A stretch of 64,000 bases of DNA, taken from Brienomyrus brachyistius (taxonomy: Eukaryota; Chordata; Actinopteri; Osteoglossiformes; Mormyridae). The notes beneath the pieces were generated by a model, which did no database searches, was not told the origin of the DNA, and was given only the letters and a program-made list of their open reading frames with translations. The stretch covers positions 11,118,363 through 11,182,362 of the forward strand of contig NC_064535.1 in the NCBI RefSeq assembly GCF_023856365.1, written 5' to 3'. The position numbers and the translations under genes were made by a program. Position 1 is the first letter of the stretch. Every line of letters begins with the position of its first letter. Shown one piece after another: positions 51,261 through 62,559 of the stretch.

Positions 51261-52447
51261 TGTCACGCGCATAGTGAAACAGGCTTACCTTAAGAATTAC
51301 GTGCCAAAAATAAAGGTTGATGCAGGCTATAAAAACAAAACCCCAAAATTAATATAGACCAGGGTGTGTAATTTCACACCTATGCAAATAAAACCTTCAA
51401 GTTTATTTAAACTCACGTGAAACACAAATGTTTGCTTAAGACCATTCCAAAATTCTAATTACATGGTAATTGTGCAAGAAAGAAATGTTGCGTGCAAACA
51501 TTAAAATTATGCTTAAACCTACATTCATGTTTGATAGCATTTAAACGGAATAAAACGGACTTTATGTGCAGTTCCGTGTTGTCTAGGGGTGCTCCGTTAA
51601 TTCTGCATGTTAGAATTCTGCACATGTAATTGGAAGGTTGCCGGTTCAGGTCATATGTCTTTAATAACTAAAGTTAAAGCTTAAATTATTCAGATATTAA
51701 AGAAATGTGTTTAGTTATGACCCAAGAAAATTTGTTCCCTGTTTGTTTTTGAAACCGTATCACCTGCAAATATTCTGTTTTTATAATCTTATTAAGTATC
51801 ATGTTACTGGTTGCGGGCATCAAACTGCAATCTGTGCTTCACTAGCTAGGGATGTAGTGTTGTCAACATCATAAGCAGTGTGAGAAAGTCTTTTACTGAT
51901 TTGTCCCAGCTGCCGTGACACATACATCCCACTGTGTAGTGTGGATAGAGCCTGTTGTATCATTTTCTGTCATACATTTTCCACACGTCTCACTTTGCTG
52001 TGTAGCCACATAGCAAAAATCTGTCTGCATCCACCAATGTTGACTCATTACACTAGATTCTTACTTTACCAGAAAAAATATTTGAGAAGTGTGATGTGCA
52101 GTTTGTGGGCTATACATTAGAATGTAGCTCAGTAGATTTTTCTTAGCCTTACACTTTGCTGATATAGAGCTTTCTGATGAGAAAGTGATAATATTCATTT
52201 TAGCTTGCTAGCAAGATGATGTGGATTAAGGACTTCATGAATTAGGCATGATCTTTTTTCCAAGACTTGACACAGATATGTACCAGCTTTGAATAGATTA
52301 CATATTTTTGCTGTTTTCTCTCCTCGATCAAGGATATTTCTCTGTTCTAATCTGATTGATTGAGCCACACTGACATACTTAAGATACTCAACGTTTTTTC
52401 CGTTATGCTAGTTATGTATCTATACGTATGTATTTTTTCTTTTTCAG

Positions 52448-52548
52448 GCTGTTCATACCTATAAGCCCCATTTCATTGCAATACATTGTCAAGAGGTGGG
52501 CGGAAAGAACTATGAAGAGTCCATGACACATGTGGACAACTTTGTCAA
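52448..52548 (+). CDS. inpp5a: inpp5a exon 3 (residues 40-73 part)
   Basis: Encodes AVHTYKPHFIAIHCQEVGGK then NYEESMTHVDNFV plus two bases of a Lys codon. The HCQE motif supplies Glu55, which by family knowledge should be the Mg2+-coordinating glutamate of the 5-phosphatase active site. The exon ends AA before GTAAGA, and the split codon is completed by the first base of exon 4 (phase 2). From memory of the human protein this exon carries the most replacements of exons 2-4 (for example I-A-I-H for M-A-L-H and E-V-G-G for E-F-G-G), but the catalytic residues are kept. Confidence 0.95.
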
Positions 52549-53300
52549 GTAAGAGACTTTTATTTCGTGTGTTATAGTTTCATTACGCGCAAGGGGGAAA
52601 TCGAGAACACCGTGTTTTCTATGCTTTTCATGGAGGACTGTATAACCCTTAAATGAGGGAACACCGCCCTCTAGTGACAGTAATGATCCAGGTTACATCC
52701 GGATAGAAATATGTTTCCCATATTATACTATATTTCTGTTTTCTTTCTCACATAGATTTTGGGTATTATTATCAATTTTAAATAATTGTCTTTCTGCAGT
52801 AATTACATACGGTTTTTTTTGTGATTAGTGTTCCCTTGATTTATCCAAACTCGTTACTGTACATCGAAAAGAAAAACATAAAGCGAAATCCTCTATTGTT
52901 TTAAATAGGAAAATATAATACGTTTCCAGGCCAACACAAAACCTCAGTTTCCCGAAATATCACTAGAAAGAAAAGCGCCCATATAGGTAAAACACGATCA
53001 TTTGAAATGATCAATAAAGCCTAATGAAGGATTCTTGTACTAAATTTCTACGTGAACCTGATAGCTGGTACGTTATTATGCGTAACATTGACGGAAAGCA
53101 TATCGAAAAATCATTATCACTTAATTAATTAATTTATTTGTTTGTTTGTGTGTGTTTGTAGTATATTTTGCAGCTAAAAGCTTTAGTTCGAGGTAACCGA
53201 AATTTTGGCATCAAAAATGGCGAAAAAAACGTAAACCGTGTATTGAAGGAACAGTTAAGAAAGCCACAGTTCGAATGCACTTACCCTTTTCTTTCTTCAG
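52549..53300 (+). other. inpp5a: inpp5a intron 3 (752 bp)
   Basis: GTAAGA donor, and an acceptor with TTTTCTTTCTTCAG. AT-rich with no repeat element recognised. A decoy pyrimidine-TAG at about 53160 is not followed by coding sequence. Confidence 0.93.
52664..52676 (-). promoter_or_regulatory. CTCF-like motif
   Basis: CGCCCTCTAGTGA fits the reverse-complement CTCF core (GCCNYCTRSTGG) with one mismatch at the last position. A second weak candidate, CAGGGGGCG, lies at 41771-41779. Motif evidence only. Confidence 0.25.
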
Positions 53301-53388
53301 AGAGCTGCTGTCCAGCGATGCCATGAAGGAATACAATAAAGCCCGCATCTACCTCGACGAGAACTACAAATCCCAGGAGCATTTCACG
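53301..53388 (+). CDS. inpp5a: inpp5a exon 4 (residues 73 part-102)
   Basis: Completes the Lys codon and encodes ELLSSDAMKEYNKARIYLDE then NYKSQEHFT. From memory, only two conservative differences separate it from the human protein (Lys for Arg, Ile for Val). It ends ACG before GTAAGC in phase 0. The same frame stays open past the donor to 53604, but that extension is intronic and has no family similarity. Exon 5 should begin with the strand that follows HFT (ALGSFYF-type) and was not found before position 64000, so about 310 of the roughly 412 residues lie outside the window. Confidence 0.96.
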
Positions 53389-54280
53389 GTAAGCCCCAAC
53401 TGCGCATATGCAGAAGAAATTGTCACTTACTGCCCTTTGTATGCACAAATTTATATAAAAGATATAATTGTCTTCGCTTTGAAAAGTTATGTTTTATGCA
53501 TGACTTTAGGTCTTTTCCAACTGTCCTTTAGTTTTGAAATTAACAGACATAAGAAAACCTTACGTGAAACCAACGACGGGGAAATTGTTTTTAATGCCAC
53601 TTAGCAGCCTGTCTGTTGATAAAAGGTATTTGAGGTAGATAACTAAACCACCTCTGGTTACAACTAAAAAAATAATAATAAAAAAAAGGAAAAAACGAAC
53701 AATTTATTTATTTCCTATATAGTTAATCCTAATCCAAAAAATCGCAGATTCTCGTGACATTTAAAATAATCTCCAGTATTTACACTGTAAAATTAAGACG
53801 TCAACGTTAAGTTATTCTTCACGATTATCCAAAACAGACAATATGGAATTTTACCTGCAATATACTGAATGGCCTCTAGATGGTGGTGAATTCCATAGAA
53901 TGTAATGGTAAACAGTGTTTCGGTAGAATTTAATATAAAACTTGAGTGGAATTCATATTGTGCTTAAACTGATTTAGCCCCAGCAACTTGTGGTTAGGGG
54001 TATGTAAAACTAATTGGGGTATCGTTTTTATTTATTTCTCATCACATACAATAGATATGCTCCAATCTGTGGTTAACAGGAAGGTGGAGGTCTGTGTTAT
54101 TCTTTGGGGCATTTAAATACTGACATAACGTCAAAAAATGAGTTACTGGAGAACTTATGAAATAATATAATTTTGAATGCACAGTTTTTGATTTTTAAGT
54201 ATTTTCTAACGTTGTAGGTAAAACCTCTGATAATTCTAATGTCGTTGGATAAAGTGACCAGTAGGTGGTGCCATACGCAC

Positions 54281-54317
<37 letters not shown>
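54281..54317. repeat. (ATT)n microsatellite
   Basis: About 12 uninterrupted TAT/ATT units. Confidence 0.95.
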
Positions 54318-55249
54318 GATTGGAAATTGGAAATGCCAGTGAGCAAAGTGTATAATAGTTATACATATAGTTATTTAAAAAGTCAGTTTATAATAAAGTG
54401 AATTATTTCAATTAAGATTTATATATTTTTTGGATTATACTTTTTTCCTTTCAATATTCTGCATAATGCAATTATATTTGTGCTCCTTGCTTTTTATCCC
54501 CTTAAGAGTAAATTAAGGTGTTGGGGTGGGGGGGGTGGACTGTAGCATTTTCTCCTGAGCTTATAAAAAGAAGAGATAGGAGGCTGTTGCGGGAAATAGG
54601 AAGTGTTTTATGAAGTCTTTAGCAAATTAGTAATTCAGCGGTAATTGTGCAGCCCTGTCTGTTTCAATTGATGTCTTAATGTTTTCTGTAAAGGTGTGAC
54701 ATCCTGCCAGTTACTTGTCACAGTTGCTCGGGAAATCATGCCATTGAAAAGTCAGGTGCAGTAATTATATATCGTATAAAATTAGCTGGTTGACACCATG
54801 TTAGTCATTTTTTGTTTAATTTTATGGTATATAGTTTGTTTTACAATAGTGCTTGCCTTTTGGTTTTATCAGTGACAGAGAAATGTAATTCATATCTTAA
54901 GCTTTTACCTTTACCGTTAAATACAAGCATTATGAACTGCTTTCTGTTCAGCTGCTGATTTTACTCCAGAAAAAAAAGATTCATATTTGTTTGTCATTCT
55001 TCGATTTTCTTTGTCCTGGGTAATTATTTGTTGTCTGCTGTTCTGGTCAATTTTCAGATAACGCTAGTGGAACACTTTGTGGGTGCTTGCCTGAACAAAA
55101 ATACCTTTTTTTTCTTTTCTTTTTTTTTTGTAGTAATGTGAAACGGCTAAGATCCTAATCATAAAGTACCATAGAGACATTCATCAATGACATGTTTTTG
55201 TCTCTCTTTTTTCCTTATTTCGTTCTAGTTTTCCTTAAAAACAGTATCG

Positions 55250-55780
55250 GTTGGTTATGTTCTGGTCAGGGGCTGATTCGGGAATCAGTGGGAGTCCCTT
55301 TTCCGTTAGGACTGGGATGAGTAGACCGCTCGGGAGTCTCTCTCATCCCGCTCAAACCTAGCAAGAAGCTTCCCTCTGGGCCTCGACGCTCCCTCTAAAG
55401 GGTATTGATTAGGCCAGCCTAACCTCCATAGGAACCATGCCTATAATTTAAGCAGCCACCACTGTGAAGCGGAGAAAAGCCATCCATTGTGGCTGTCATG
55501 TGCAGCATATTAATAGAGAGGGACGCAACGTTAACGTCGCCTGCTGTGTCTTCGGGAAGGGGCTAAATGGGAAAAGAATTGGTATGTCCCTTATTGCCTG
55601 GAGTAGTCTTCTGTTTTACAGCACTGTTAAGGTATACAGCAGGTAAAATGTCAATTAGGGAGGCCTGCCCTGATCACTCAACTCTCTATCCACTCATTCC
55701 AGGCCATTAATATTTATAATTCAGCAGCAAGGGCCTGGACTGTAATGTGTAATGATGTGAGCTAATATCTCCACTTATTA
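55250..55780. promoter_or_regulatory. Candidate conserved non-coding element A
   Basis: A complex, repeat-free, moderately GC-rich block in intron 4. It contains CATCCATTGTGGCTGTCATG, AGCATATTAATAGAG and GGCCATTAATATTTATAATT. ATTAAT cores and a CATTGTG SOX-like site are clustered. No coding frame of interest. Confidence 0.32.
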
Positions 55781-55911
55781 AAAATCAGACTACAGTATGT
55801 GCATCTCAAGATGCTTTATTGCATATGGCCAGATGAACAAGTGCCTGTTGCTTCCCTTAATACATACACAGTAGGAGGGAATAATTACAGTGGGTTTATT
55901 AAAATGTGGGT

Positions 55912-56240
55912 TGTATAGTGGATAAGTGGGAAACCCTGTTGCCTCAATGCCCTAGAGCTGGGGGTTCAAATTGTGCTTCTGTACTGTGTGTGGAATTTGC
56001 ATGTTCTTTCTATATCCCCTGGGCTTTCTGTGGGTACTCTGCTTTCTCGCAGTCCAGAGACATGCAGTTAAGCTAAACGGTCACTATAAATTTTCCTGGG
56101 TGCTCTATGCATACTGGGGTAGGATTTCAGGCCACCTCCCACCAACCCTGACCAGGATAAGTGGTTGGAGGATGGATAGATTGAAGGATGGATGGATGGA
56201 TGGATGGACGGATGGATGGTTGGATGGATGGATGGATGTT
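55912..56240 (+). mobile_element. SINE with GGATGG tail expanded to microsatellite
   Basis: Degraded head (GTTGTATAGTGGATAAGTGG, a mutated A box, and GGGGGTTCAAATTGTGC, a mutated B box). The body has GTGTGGAATTTGCATGTTCT and GCAGTCCAGAGACATGCAGT. The tail GGATGG has expanded into about 13 GATG-type units at 56187-56238. Confidence 0.75.
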
Positions 56241-56568
56241 CCGATGTGAGCTTGCTCTCTCATCAGTCCAGCATGCTTATAGAAAGTGTGCTGTGATAGA
56301 GCTTTCTGTCAATGAACAAAAATTATGTAACATTAAAGATTCCAGCAGATGCTGTTATAGTACTTTTCAGCACAGTGTGTAGCCTACATTTTTAAACCTA
56401 AAATCTTTAGCCCCAAAAATGGCTTGCTCTCATAGAAAAGATAAAAGGCATAGATACGCACACACAACTGTAGTTCATTGTCAGATATACAGAAAACTGC
56501 ATTTTTCATGTCTACTCTTGTCACCCATCATTTGCACCATTACATATGCACCATATAGACCGAGTATA

Positions 56569-56865
56569 TAGCCTCTCCCCAGGTTATGACGGTGTTACAT
56601 TCCGATAAACCTCACTTAAGGCGAAAATGCATTTTAATACAGTACACCGAACCTAGCAAACATTATATTCTACCCTAGCCTGCCTTGAAAATGCTTAGAA
56701 CACTAAGCATTCGCCTGCAATTAGGCAAAACGTAAAACGTGTTTTATAATAAACTGTTGAATATGTCATGTAATTTATTGTATAGTGTACTGAAAGTGAA
56801 AAACATTTACCCTGCGTAAAGTCGAAATATCGTAACACGGACCATCGTAACCCAGGGAGCGTCTG
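56569..56865. mobile_element. 297-bp TA-flanked Tigger/pogo-type MITE
   Basis: TA dinucleotides flank it at 56567-56568 and 56866-56867. The ends are imperfect inverted repeats: TAGCCTCTCCCCAGGTTATG at the left against CAGACGCTCCCTGGGTTACG at the right when read inward. Interior blocks TTCCGATAAACCTCACTTAA, TGCTTAGAACACTAAGCATT, TTTTATAATAAACTGTTGAA, TATGTCATGTAATTTATTG and ACTGAAAGTGAAAAAC strongly recall, in the same order, a mammalian Tigger/pogo-family non-autonomous element. There is no transposase. The family name (MER44/Tigger7-like) is from memory and uncertain. Confidence 0.7.
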
Positions 56866-56934
56866 TAAATATCTTCCCGTACTTATACAGAGACCAGCTG
56901 GCCCAGAAGGCTGAGGTAAATGGGCATTTGAGCT

Positions 56935-57190
56935 ATAAGAGGAATACAATGGTTAACTCTTTATCAAGCCTAATGACACTGCTTTCCTCATGTCTCTCTT
57001 TAAGGAGGGCCCTGACAGTGAAAAAGTGTTCCAGCTCCTGGTGACTGTTAAAATCAGTCGCAGTTATCCCCCAGCACGTTCCGCAGCTTGGGCAGATTAG
57101 GGGGATGTCAGGATCTGCCAGCAAACTTGCAGCCTGAGGTTGAACCCTAATTCTTACCCTGACACGTCTCAGTATTGCAATAACCAAAGA
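56935..57190. promoter_or_regulatory. Candidate conserved non-coding element B
   Basis: Complex repeat-free block just after the Tigger-like MITE. It includes CTTTATCAAGCCTAATGACA (with a TATCAA-type site) and CTAATTCTTACCCTGACACG. Texture-based call. Confidence 0.3.
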
Positions 57191-57479
57191 CATGCTTAGC
57201 TACACAAGTCCACAAGCATTTATGGTCGGCACGCTGACAGGTGCTGTGCTTGTGCGGCTCAACAGCGGCCTGCGTTCTGTCCGTGGTGGCAATGCTGTGG
57301 TCCTGTCCACCTTTTTTGCCTCAACTTCTGTCGTATACATAAAACTAGCATGAGATCATGTGTGGTGTTGGAGAGGAAGAGGTCACGGTAGAGTGGTTTG
57401 CATGATGTCATATAAAGACGAAAGTCAGGATGGCTGTAAATAGAATGTTGTGAAAATAATGAAAGTTGGGTGTGAACTC

Positions 57480-57632
57480 TGGGGTCCTGCACACTGTCCA
57501 TGGTTTTGCTCCTTCCCAGCTGCCGGTAAAGAGCTGGGAGGAAGTAAAAAGGTGGACTGTCTGGTAGGGAGCTGGGAAAGAGCAAAAAGGTGGACCGTCT
57601 GTGGATCTGCGGGAACCAGGTTGGGAAGCACT
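57480..57632 (+). mobile_element. Possible diverged hAT-like MITE with internal duplication
   Basis: The right end GGGAACCAGGTTGGGAAGCA resembles the right end of the 47069 MITE. The interior has two diverged copies of AAAAAGGTGGACYGTCTG at about 57546-57563 and 57584-57601. The left end is unclear. Confidence 0.4.
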
Positions 57633-57649
57633 TAGCTAGAGGATAGTGT

Positions 57650-57860
57650 GCCATCGCATTTACTTATTTTGCAGATGCTTTCGTCCTAAGTGACATGAAG
57701 TGAGAAAGCCGGGTCACACGGTGTCCCTGGAGCAATTCAGGTTGAGGACCTTACTGAAGGACCGAATGATAGCGTCACTTTGCCAGCCATGGGATTTGAA
57801 TCAATGATCATCTGATGACTGGCTTGGAATCTTAACCCACAGAGCCACACAGTAAATGGT
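57650..57860 (+). mobile_element. Old dispersed repeat (GGAGCAATT...CACAGAGCCACA family)
   Basis: The longest copy in the window. Blocks in order are GCAGATGCTTTCGTCCTAAG, CCTGGAGCAATTCAGGTTGA, CCAGCCATGGGATTTGAATC and CTTAACCCACAGAGCCACAC. It links the GCAGACGCTTTTATCC signature of the 44206 repeat with the CACAGAGCCACA signature, which suggests one family. Confidence 0.6.
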
Positions 57861-57989
57861 ATTTGGTCGATACTATCAGGTTCTGACAACTTATTGATAA
57901 CTGAACAGTGTCCAATTAGCGTCGTTCTGCCCGTCTCCGTCCACAAACAGCACTGCCCCCAAACACATACACACTTTGGTTTTTCAGGA

Positions 57990-58340
57990 CATCAGTGGCC
58001 TGGAAAAAAAAATATGTGGGGTGGTAGGTTTACCGGGGGCCGAAGGATCTCGATGGGGAGTAAATCAGTCCGGTTCGGGAGGGGTCGGCCGGAGCAGATA
58101 ATGATGTGATTCCAGCGCATGGGAGCCCACCACGCCCCACTCCCTACATTATGATGTGCGGCCCTCAGCCGGCGAGGGGCAACGTGAAGGTGAAACTGTC
58201 ATATCGATCTTTTTAGCGCTAAAATATGAGCCACTTTAGTCCGCTCCCCAGCGCAGTGATGTGAAAAATAATAACTTGGATCCAAATTAAAAATATTGAT
58301 CGCTGAGAAGGTGTTGAGAGCAAATAAACACCCGCTGAAG
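57990..58340. promoter_or_regulatory. Candidate conserved non-coding element C
   Basis: CpG-containing complex sequence that includes CAGATAATGATGTGATTCCA, TTTTTAGCGCTAAAATATGA (a palindromic core) and CAAATTAAAAATATTGATCG. Repeat-free and distinct from the AT-rich intron. Confidence 0.32.
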
Positions 58341-58559
58341 GTCCACCCCCCCCTTCCCCCCTACTAGCCCATGGGTGGGGTCAGGGCTACAGTGCACTGG
58401 GCAGTAAACATGCCCGCCTGTTTGCGTCCCCACTCTCATTTTGGCTCTCCGCATTGATTTTTTTTTTTCACTGCCATCCATGCTACCACATATGCACAGG
58501 GCACCTTCCTCAACCTCTCACTCCAAAACCCCCTCCCCTCACCCCCCACCCCCTCCCTT

Positions 58560-58980
58560 TTCTGCCAGATAGTTAGTTCTTCATCTCTGGCTGGATCGTT
58601 TCCGACGAGATGCCAATGAGTTGTTGTTAATCCACTCGTCCATTGATCGATCGGCCCCCGACTCAATAAACTTGCATTAGCTGGCTTTTATTTAGGACCT
58701 TCCGTCATAATTTTTTGTACATTTAAGCCTGACTTTTTTATTTCCACCGTAACGGATGAGATGACTGCAGGCCGTCATATGTGTGGGAAAACAATTGCTG
58801 CGAGGTTAATTTTATCGCCGGCTCCATGCATTTTTAACTAGGCGGTACATGTTTGTGCCTGGGTGTTGATAAATGGACGTTCCTACATGGCAGGAATGAG
58901 AATGAGGGAGAGGCCGTGCACTGTAAAGAGGAGGAGAAGGAGCAGGCGACATGGAAAATTTAAACAGATTATTTGACATG
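58560..58980. promoter_or_regulatory. Candidate conserved non-coding element D
   Basis: Dense complex sequence with GCATTAGCTGGCTTTTATTT, CCGTCATAATTTTTTGTACA, AACAATTGCTGCGAGGTTAA (SOX-like AACAAT at 58790-58795) and TGTTGATAAATGGACG. It has the look of a deeply conserved developmental enhancer. No alignment was done. Confidence 0.35.
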
Positions 58981-59099
58981 CCGTTCTTTTTTTTTTTTTT
59001 TTTTTATTATTGTGTTATGCCCCCCCCCCCCCAGGTTGTCTGGACTGTCTTGTTGATCCTGGAGCCCTTGTCTTGCAGTCTTTACCACTTTATTTGCTA

Positions 59100-59630
59100 T
59101 GTGCGGTAATTGCTGAATGTCGTGTCCCCAGGGTGTTCGTGTTTAAACGCAGTGTCAGATACCTGCGGCTCCCCATTCTGTTGTGCCTTCAGAGCCATAA
59201 GTGGCCCTTCCAATCCGGCGTGTCATTGATTGGCTTAAGCGGCAGCAGCTGCCGGCGATCTGTTTGAATAAAATGGAGGACAGCTGCGCGTGAAGTGAGA
59301 CACAGCGCTGATACAGATCTGTCACTGAATGTGAAGACGCTGGCATCGACACTCGCACATTAAGCTACTTGTTAGACGTGGACTGGACTGAAACTGGAGC
59401 CGTCATGAGTGCAGTTTAGGTCCTACCTGGGCTCCCCTGTTTCTTACTATAAGAAATGCACTGTCCTTGCTCCCTAAGCCTTAATCATGCGGTTTCCATT
59501 TACGTATTGATTCCTCTGCCGCTTCATTTGCATGTCCCTGCTGACCCTGGCAGACACCAGCCATTATTCTCCCATTAGCTAATCTCTCTGGTTTGATTTC
59601 CATAATCCCCCACTATTTAAACTTTGCACA
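59100..59630. promoter_or_regulatory. Candidate conserved non-coding element E
   Basis: Contains TGTCATTGATTGGCTTAAGC, a CAGCTG E-box at 59246-59251 within GCGGCAGCAGCTGCCGGC, CATTTGCATGTCCCTGC and CCATTAGCTAATCTCTC. Repeat-free. A bHLH plus homeodomain/POU-type site mix is suggested. Confidence 0.35.
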
Positions 59631-60529
59631 GCCCCTTGTCCCAGAAGAGGAGGAAAAAAATCCACACTGTCCCCTAACCTCACACCCACCTCTGTCCAGC
59701 TGGACAAAGGCTTTTTCCATCAGACTTCCTGGATGTCCCCAGACCCAGCCATATTCTCAGGTTTTAAAGGGTTTGCTCCTTGTGCGGGACCCCGTCAAAG
59801 TACCCCATGTGTGTTCCCTGCATTTCCTCTGGATAATCAAGTTTCCTGCCATAGTTAAAAAAAAAAAAGCAAGTGAATTGTCTATGATTGTTTGTGCGAG
59901 CACATGCCCTGCAATAGACTTCCTGGTTCACTGTAACCCTGCACTGGAGAGACTAATAATAATAAAACCCTATCCATATATTTTCTCTAATACTTACAAG
60001 TCAAAATTGGATAGTAAAATAATTAAAAACTTAACCAGCACTTCAGAATAATTCTTCTGCCCATTGAAAAGAAATGTTGCCAGGAAATTGTCTATAATTC
60101 ATTATTTCAGTATCCTTGCTCATTGTTAAGGAATCTTTTAGACTGTGCTACAGTACTGCTGTCTAGGCAGCTCTCTAATAAACTGCTTTTTAATTATTAC
60201 ATAGTATGAGAACTGCAGCCATTATTTTATTTACTTTAATTTGCAGTTTATAATAGCACTTTGGAATGAGGGTTTTGATCTTATTAACTAAAAACAATGA
60301 TCTCCCATGGCGTATCATTGTTAGTTTCTTTTAGCGCTAAAGATTTGTAACTTTAATGCGTAAGCCCGTTTCCGCTATATTGCATTTTAAAAGCATTTGA
60401 ATTTTTTTTCAACACTCCTGGCATGCTACGTCTCAACATTACAGCATATAGATGCACTTCCTGTATGCGTGGATGCCATAAAATTATTGTATCCCCTTAA
60501 AAGGTTTTTTTAATTATGTGAAACTGACT

Positions 60530-61110
60530 TTGCTTACCCTTGATTGGGAAGATTCGTGAGTGCTGGGGTTTCTGGGTAACCGGGCAGCCTCCATCAACAT
60601 TATTAATGCGCCTAAGAGTGGTTTAATGCACAGCACAACCATTATGCATGCTAGTGGTGGTTTTGTGAGGACTCTGGGGGGGAATTGAACTGTGCTCTGC
60701 TCCCTCACCTATTGCTTTTATGGTAGACCCCCCCCCCCCAATCAAGTCGCATTATGGACCCAGCCTCTTCTCCATCTCACATGCCTCTGAAATAATTCCG
60801 ACTGCTCTACCTCAAGTGTGGAAAAAAGTATTGGGTTAGCAGATTCTAATTGATTCCCTTAAAATTCTCACTGACTGCCCCATTGATTGTGGAAGCGAGC
60901 CCCGAAACTAGCTGATAATTAATAAGGCGAGCTACACAAACGCAAGTCAACAAGCCCAGTGATGGATCACAAGCTGGCCGATCTGGAAAGTACTTCAGCT
61001 TTCGCTCCACAGTGCTCAGTGTCCATTAACCAGCCCCATTAACAATGCAGAGCAGTGCCCATGCTAATTAAATGCACAAAGGTTGCCTTTGTTTTAAATG
61101 CAAAGTGTTT
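60530..61110. promoter_or_regulatory. Candidate conserved non-coding element F with SOX-POU arrangement
   Basis: TAATTA cores at 60916-60921 and 61065-61070, SOX-type AACAATG at 61041-61047, and a SOX site CCTTTGTT (61086-61093) four bases before the octamer half-site ATGCAAAG (61098-61105). Dense, repeat-free except for a poly-C run at about 60728-60739. Confidence 0.38.
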
Positions 61111-62559
61111 TTATTTATTCATTATTGACAGTAATTTAAAAATTCATTAAGCTGTGGCATTGAGGGCGAAGTACTGCCATGTCATTGTGTGATGAACGGC
61201 TCTTCTGTGGTTCAGGGTGTCCTAGAATAAGGACAAGAAGGGTTATGGTTTTTATTTTTTCTTTTATACAGCAGCAAAGGAAATGCCATCAAGGCCCCTA
61301 GTGGTGAAGAGGTGCAATTGCACTGCAGGAAACATTTTTGTGGAAAGGAATTTCTATGTGATTTACTACCAAAGATCATGATTTACTATTTCGAACTCAA
61401 TTTTCTGAGCATATGCAATAAAATAGCAAACTGATTTAGTGTTCTTCAGAATTATTGCTGTTATGATGAACCTTGTGTTTTGCAGTCCAATACTTGCTAT
61501 AGTGATGGTTGGCGTGAAGGGATCTGATTTACCTTATCCCGACTACAGATAACTGCAAATACCAACGTCGTTTTTACACCGACATGTACGCCTCCCTATG
61601 CTGGTCCCAGTAAGTTTCATATCCTGCTCAGTTATTTTTTTGCCTAACTGGACAACCAATTCTTTATTTATGTGTTTATTTCATTTATGGGATGAAAGTA
61701 GTCTTTGACCTTACACATCCCTGTCAAAACCCAGCCAATCATGCAATTATATTTGCCTCGAAAGCCAGAGTAGACCTGGTTTTATAGATAACATTTAGTT
61801 AGAAGGTTGATAGGACAGGTGGTAGGACTACCCATAAAATTTAGCAGTTCACATATAAGGGAAAATATCCTTATTGCCTCACCCTACTCAATGAGATTAA
61901 ATACAAGGTCATCTGAGAATATCCTCGTAATCTCAGACACATTCTACGTGGTATCCTCTTTCTCTTAAAAAAAATCTCGTCACTTATTTTGCTGTGGTTC
62001 TTCTTGTGTCATGGTACTTGATTTTGAAACTTAACCCCTTTGTAATTTATAAAAAGTTAAAGGTAGATTAACTTTGTTGTCAGTGACTCCTGGTTATTCT
62101 TTGTTTTTTGAGATTTTGAGAGCCTGAAACCTATCATTAAGTCATTTTGCTTGTGCATGTATTGAACAATTGAATTGTTCCAATGGTTCTGAAAGATGAT
62201 CAATTGATGAAGTTCGTTCCTAATGCAATGATGCAACATGCAAATTGTAATTATCTTCATGAGAATAGCATTGCATAGCTGCTCAGCCCATTAATCTGTT
62301 GGTCATCTGATCTCAGGTCTGACGCTAAATTACAGAAGCACTGGTAACACTGTCAGCATGTTTACAGGAAGCTACACTGGTTTGCCATGTTTTCCCATGA
62401 TGCTTAGCAATTTTAATGGACTCGTTATTTATAGATTTATTAATGAGATTATACGATGTAATGATTTCATTTGGGTCTATGCTTACACGTACTGTACAGG
62501 AGAGTGAACTTCTGTGGCCTCATCATGATTTAGACTTCCTTAAGCAGCCTGAAGGAGGA

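Larger units (their letters stand above)
44056..52447 (+). other. inpp5a: inpp5a intron 2 (8.4 kb)
   Basis: GTAATT donor, and an acceptor with a long T/C run before CAG. It contains the dispersed repeats and MITEs listed separately. Nothing recognisable was seen at 44560-45390, 46110-47060, 47210-48160, 48540-50880 and 51270-52440, apart from a weak SINE-head-like stretch at about 51580-51660. Confidence 0.9.

Noticed and set aside
53389..53604. Read-through of exon 4 to a stop at 53604
   Set aside because: A perfect GTAAGC donor follows HFT, and the extension bears no resemblance to the next part of INPP5A. It could only matter as an intron-retention transcript.
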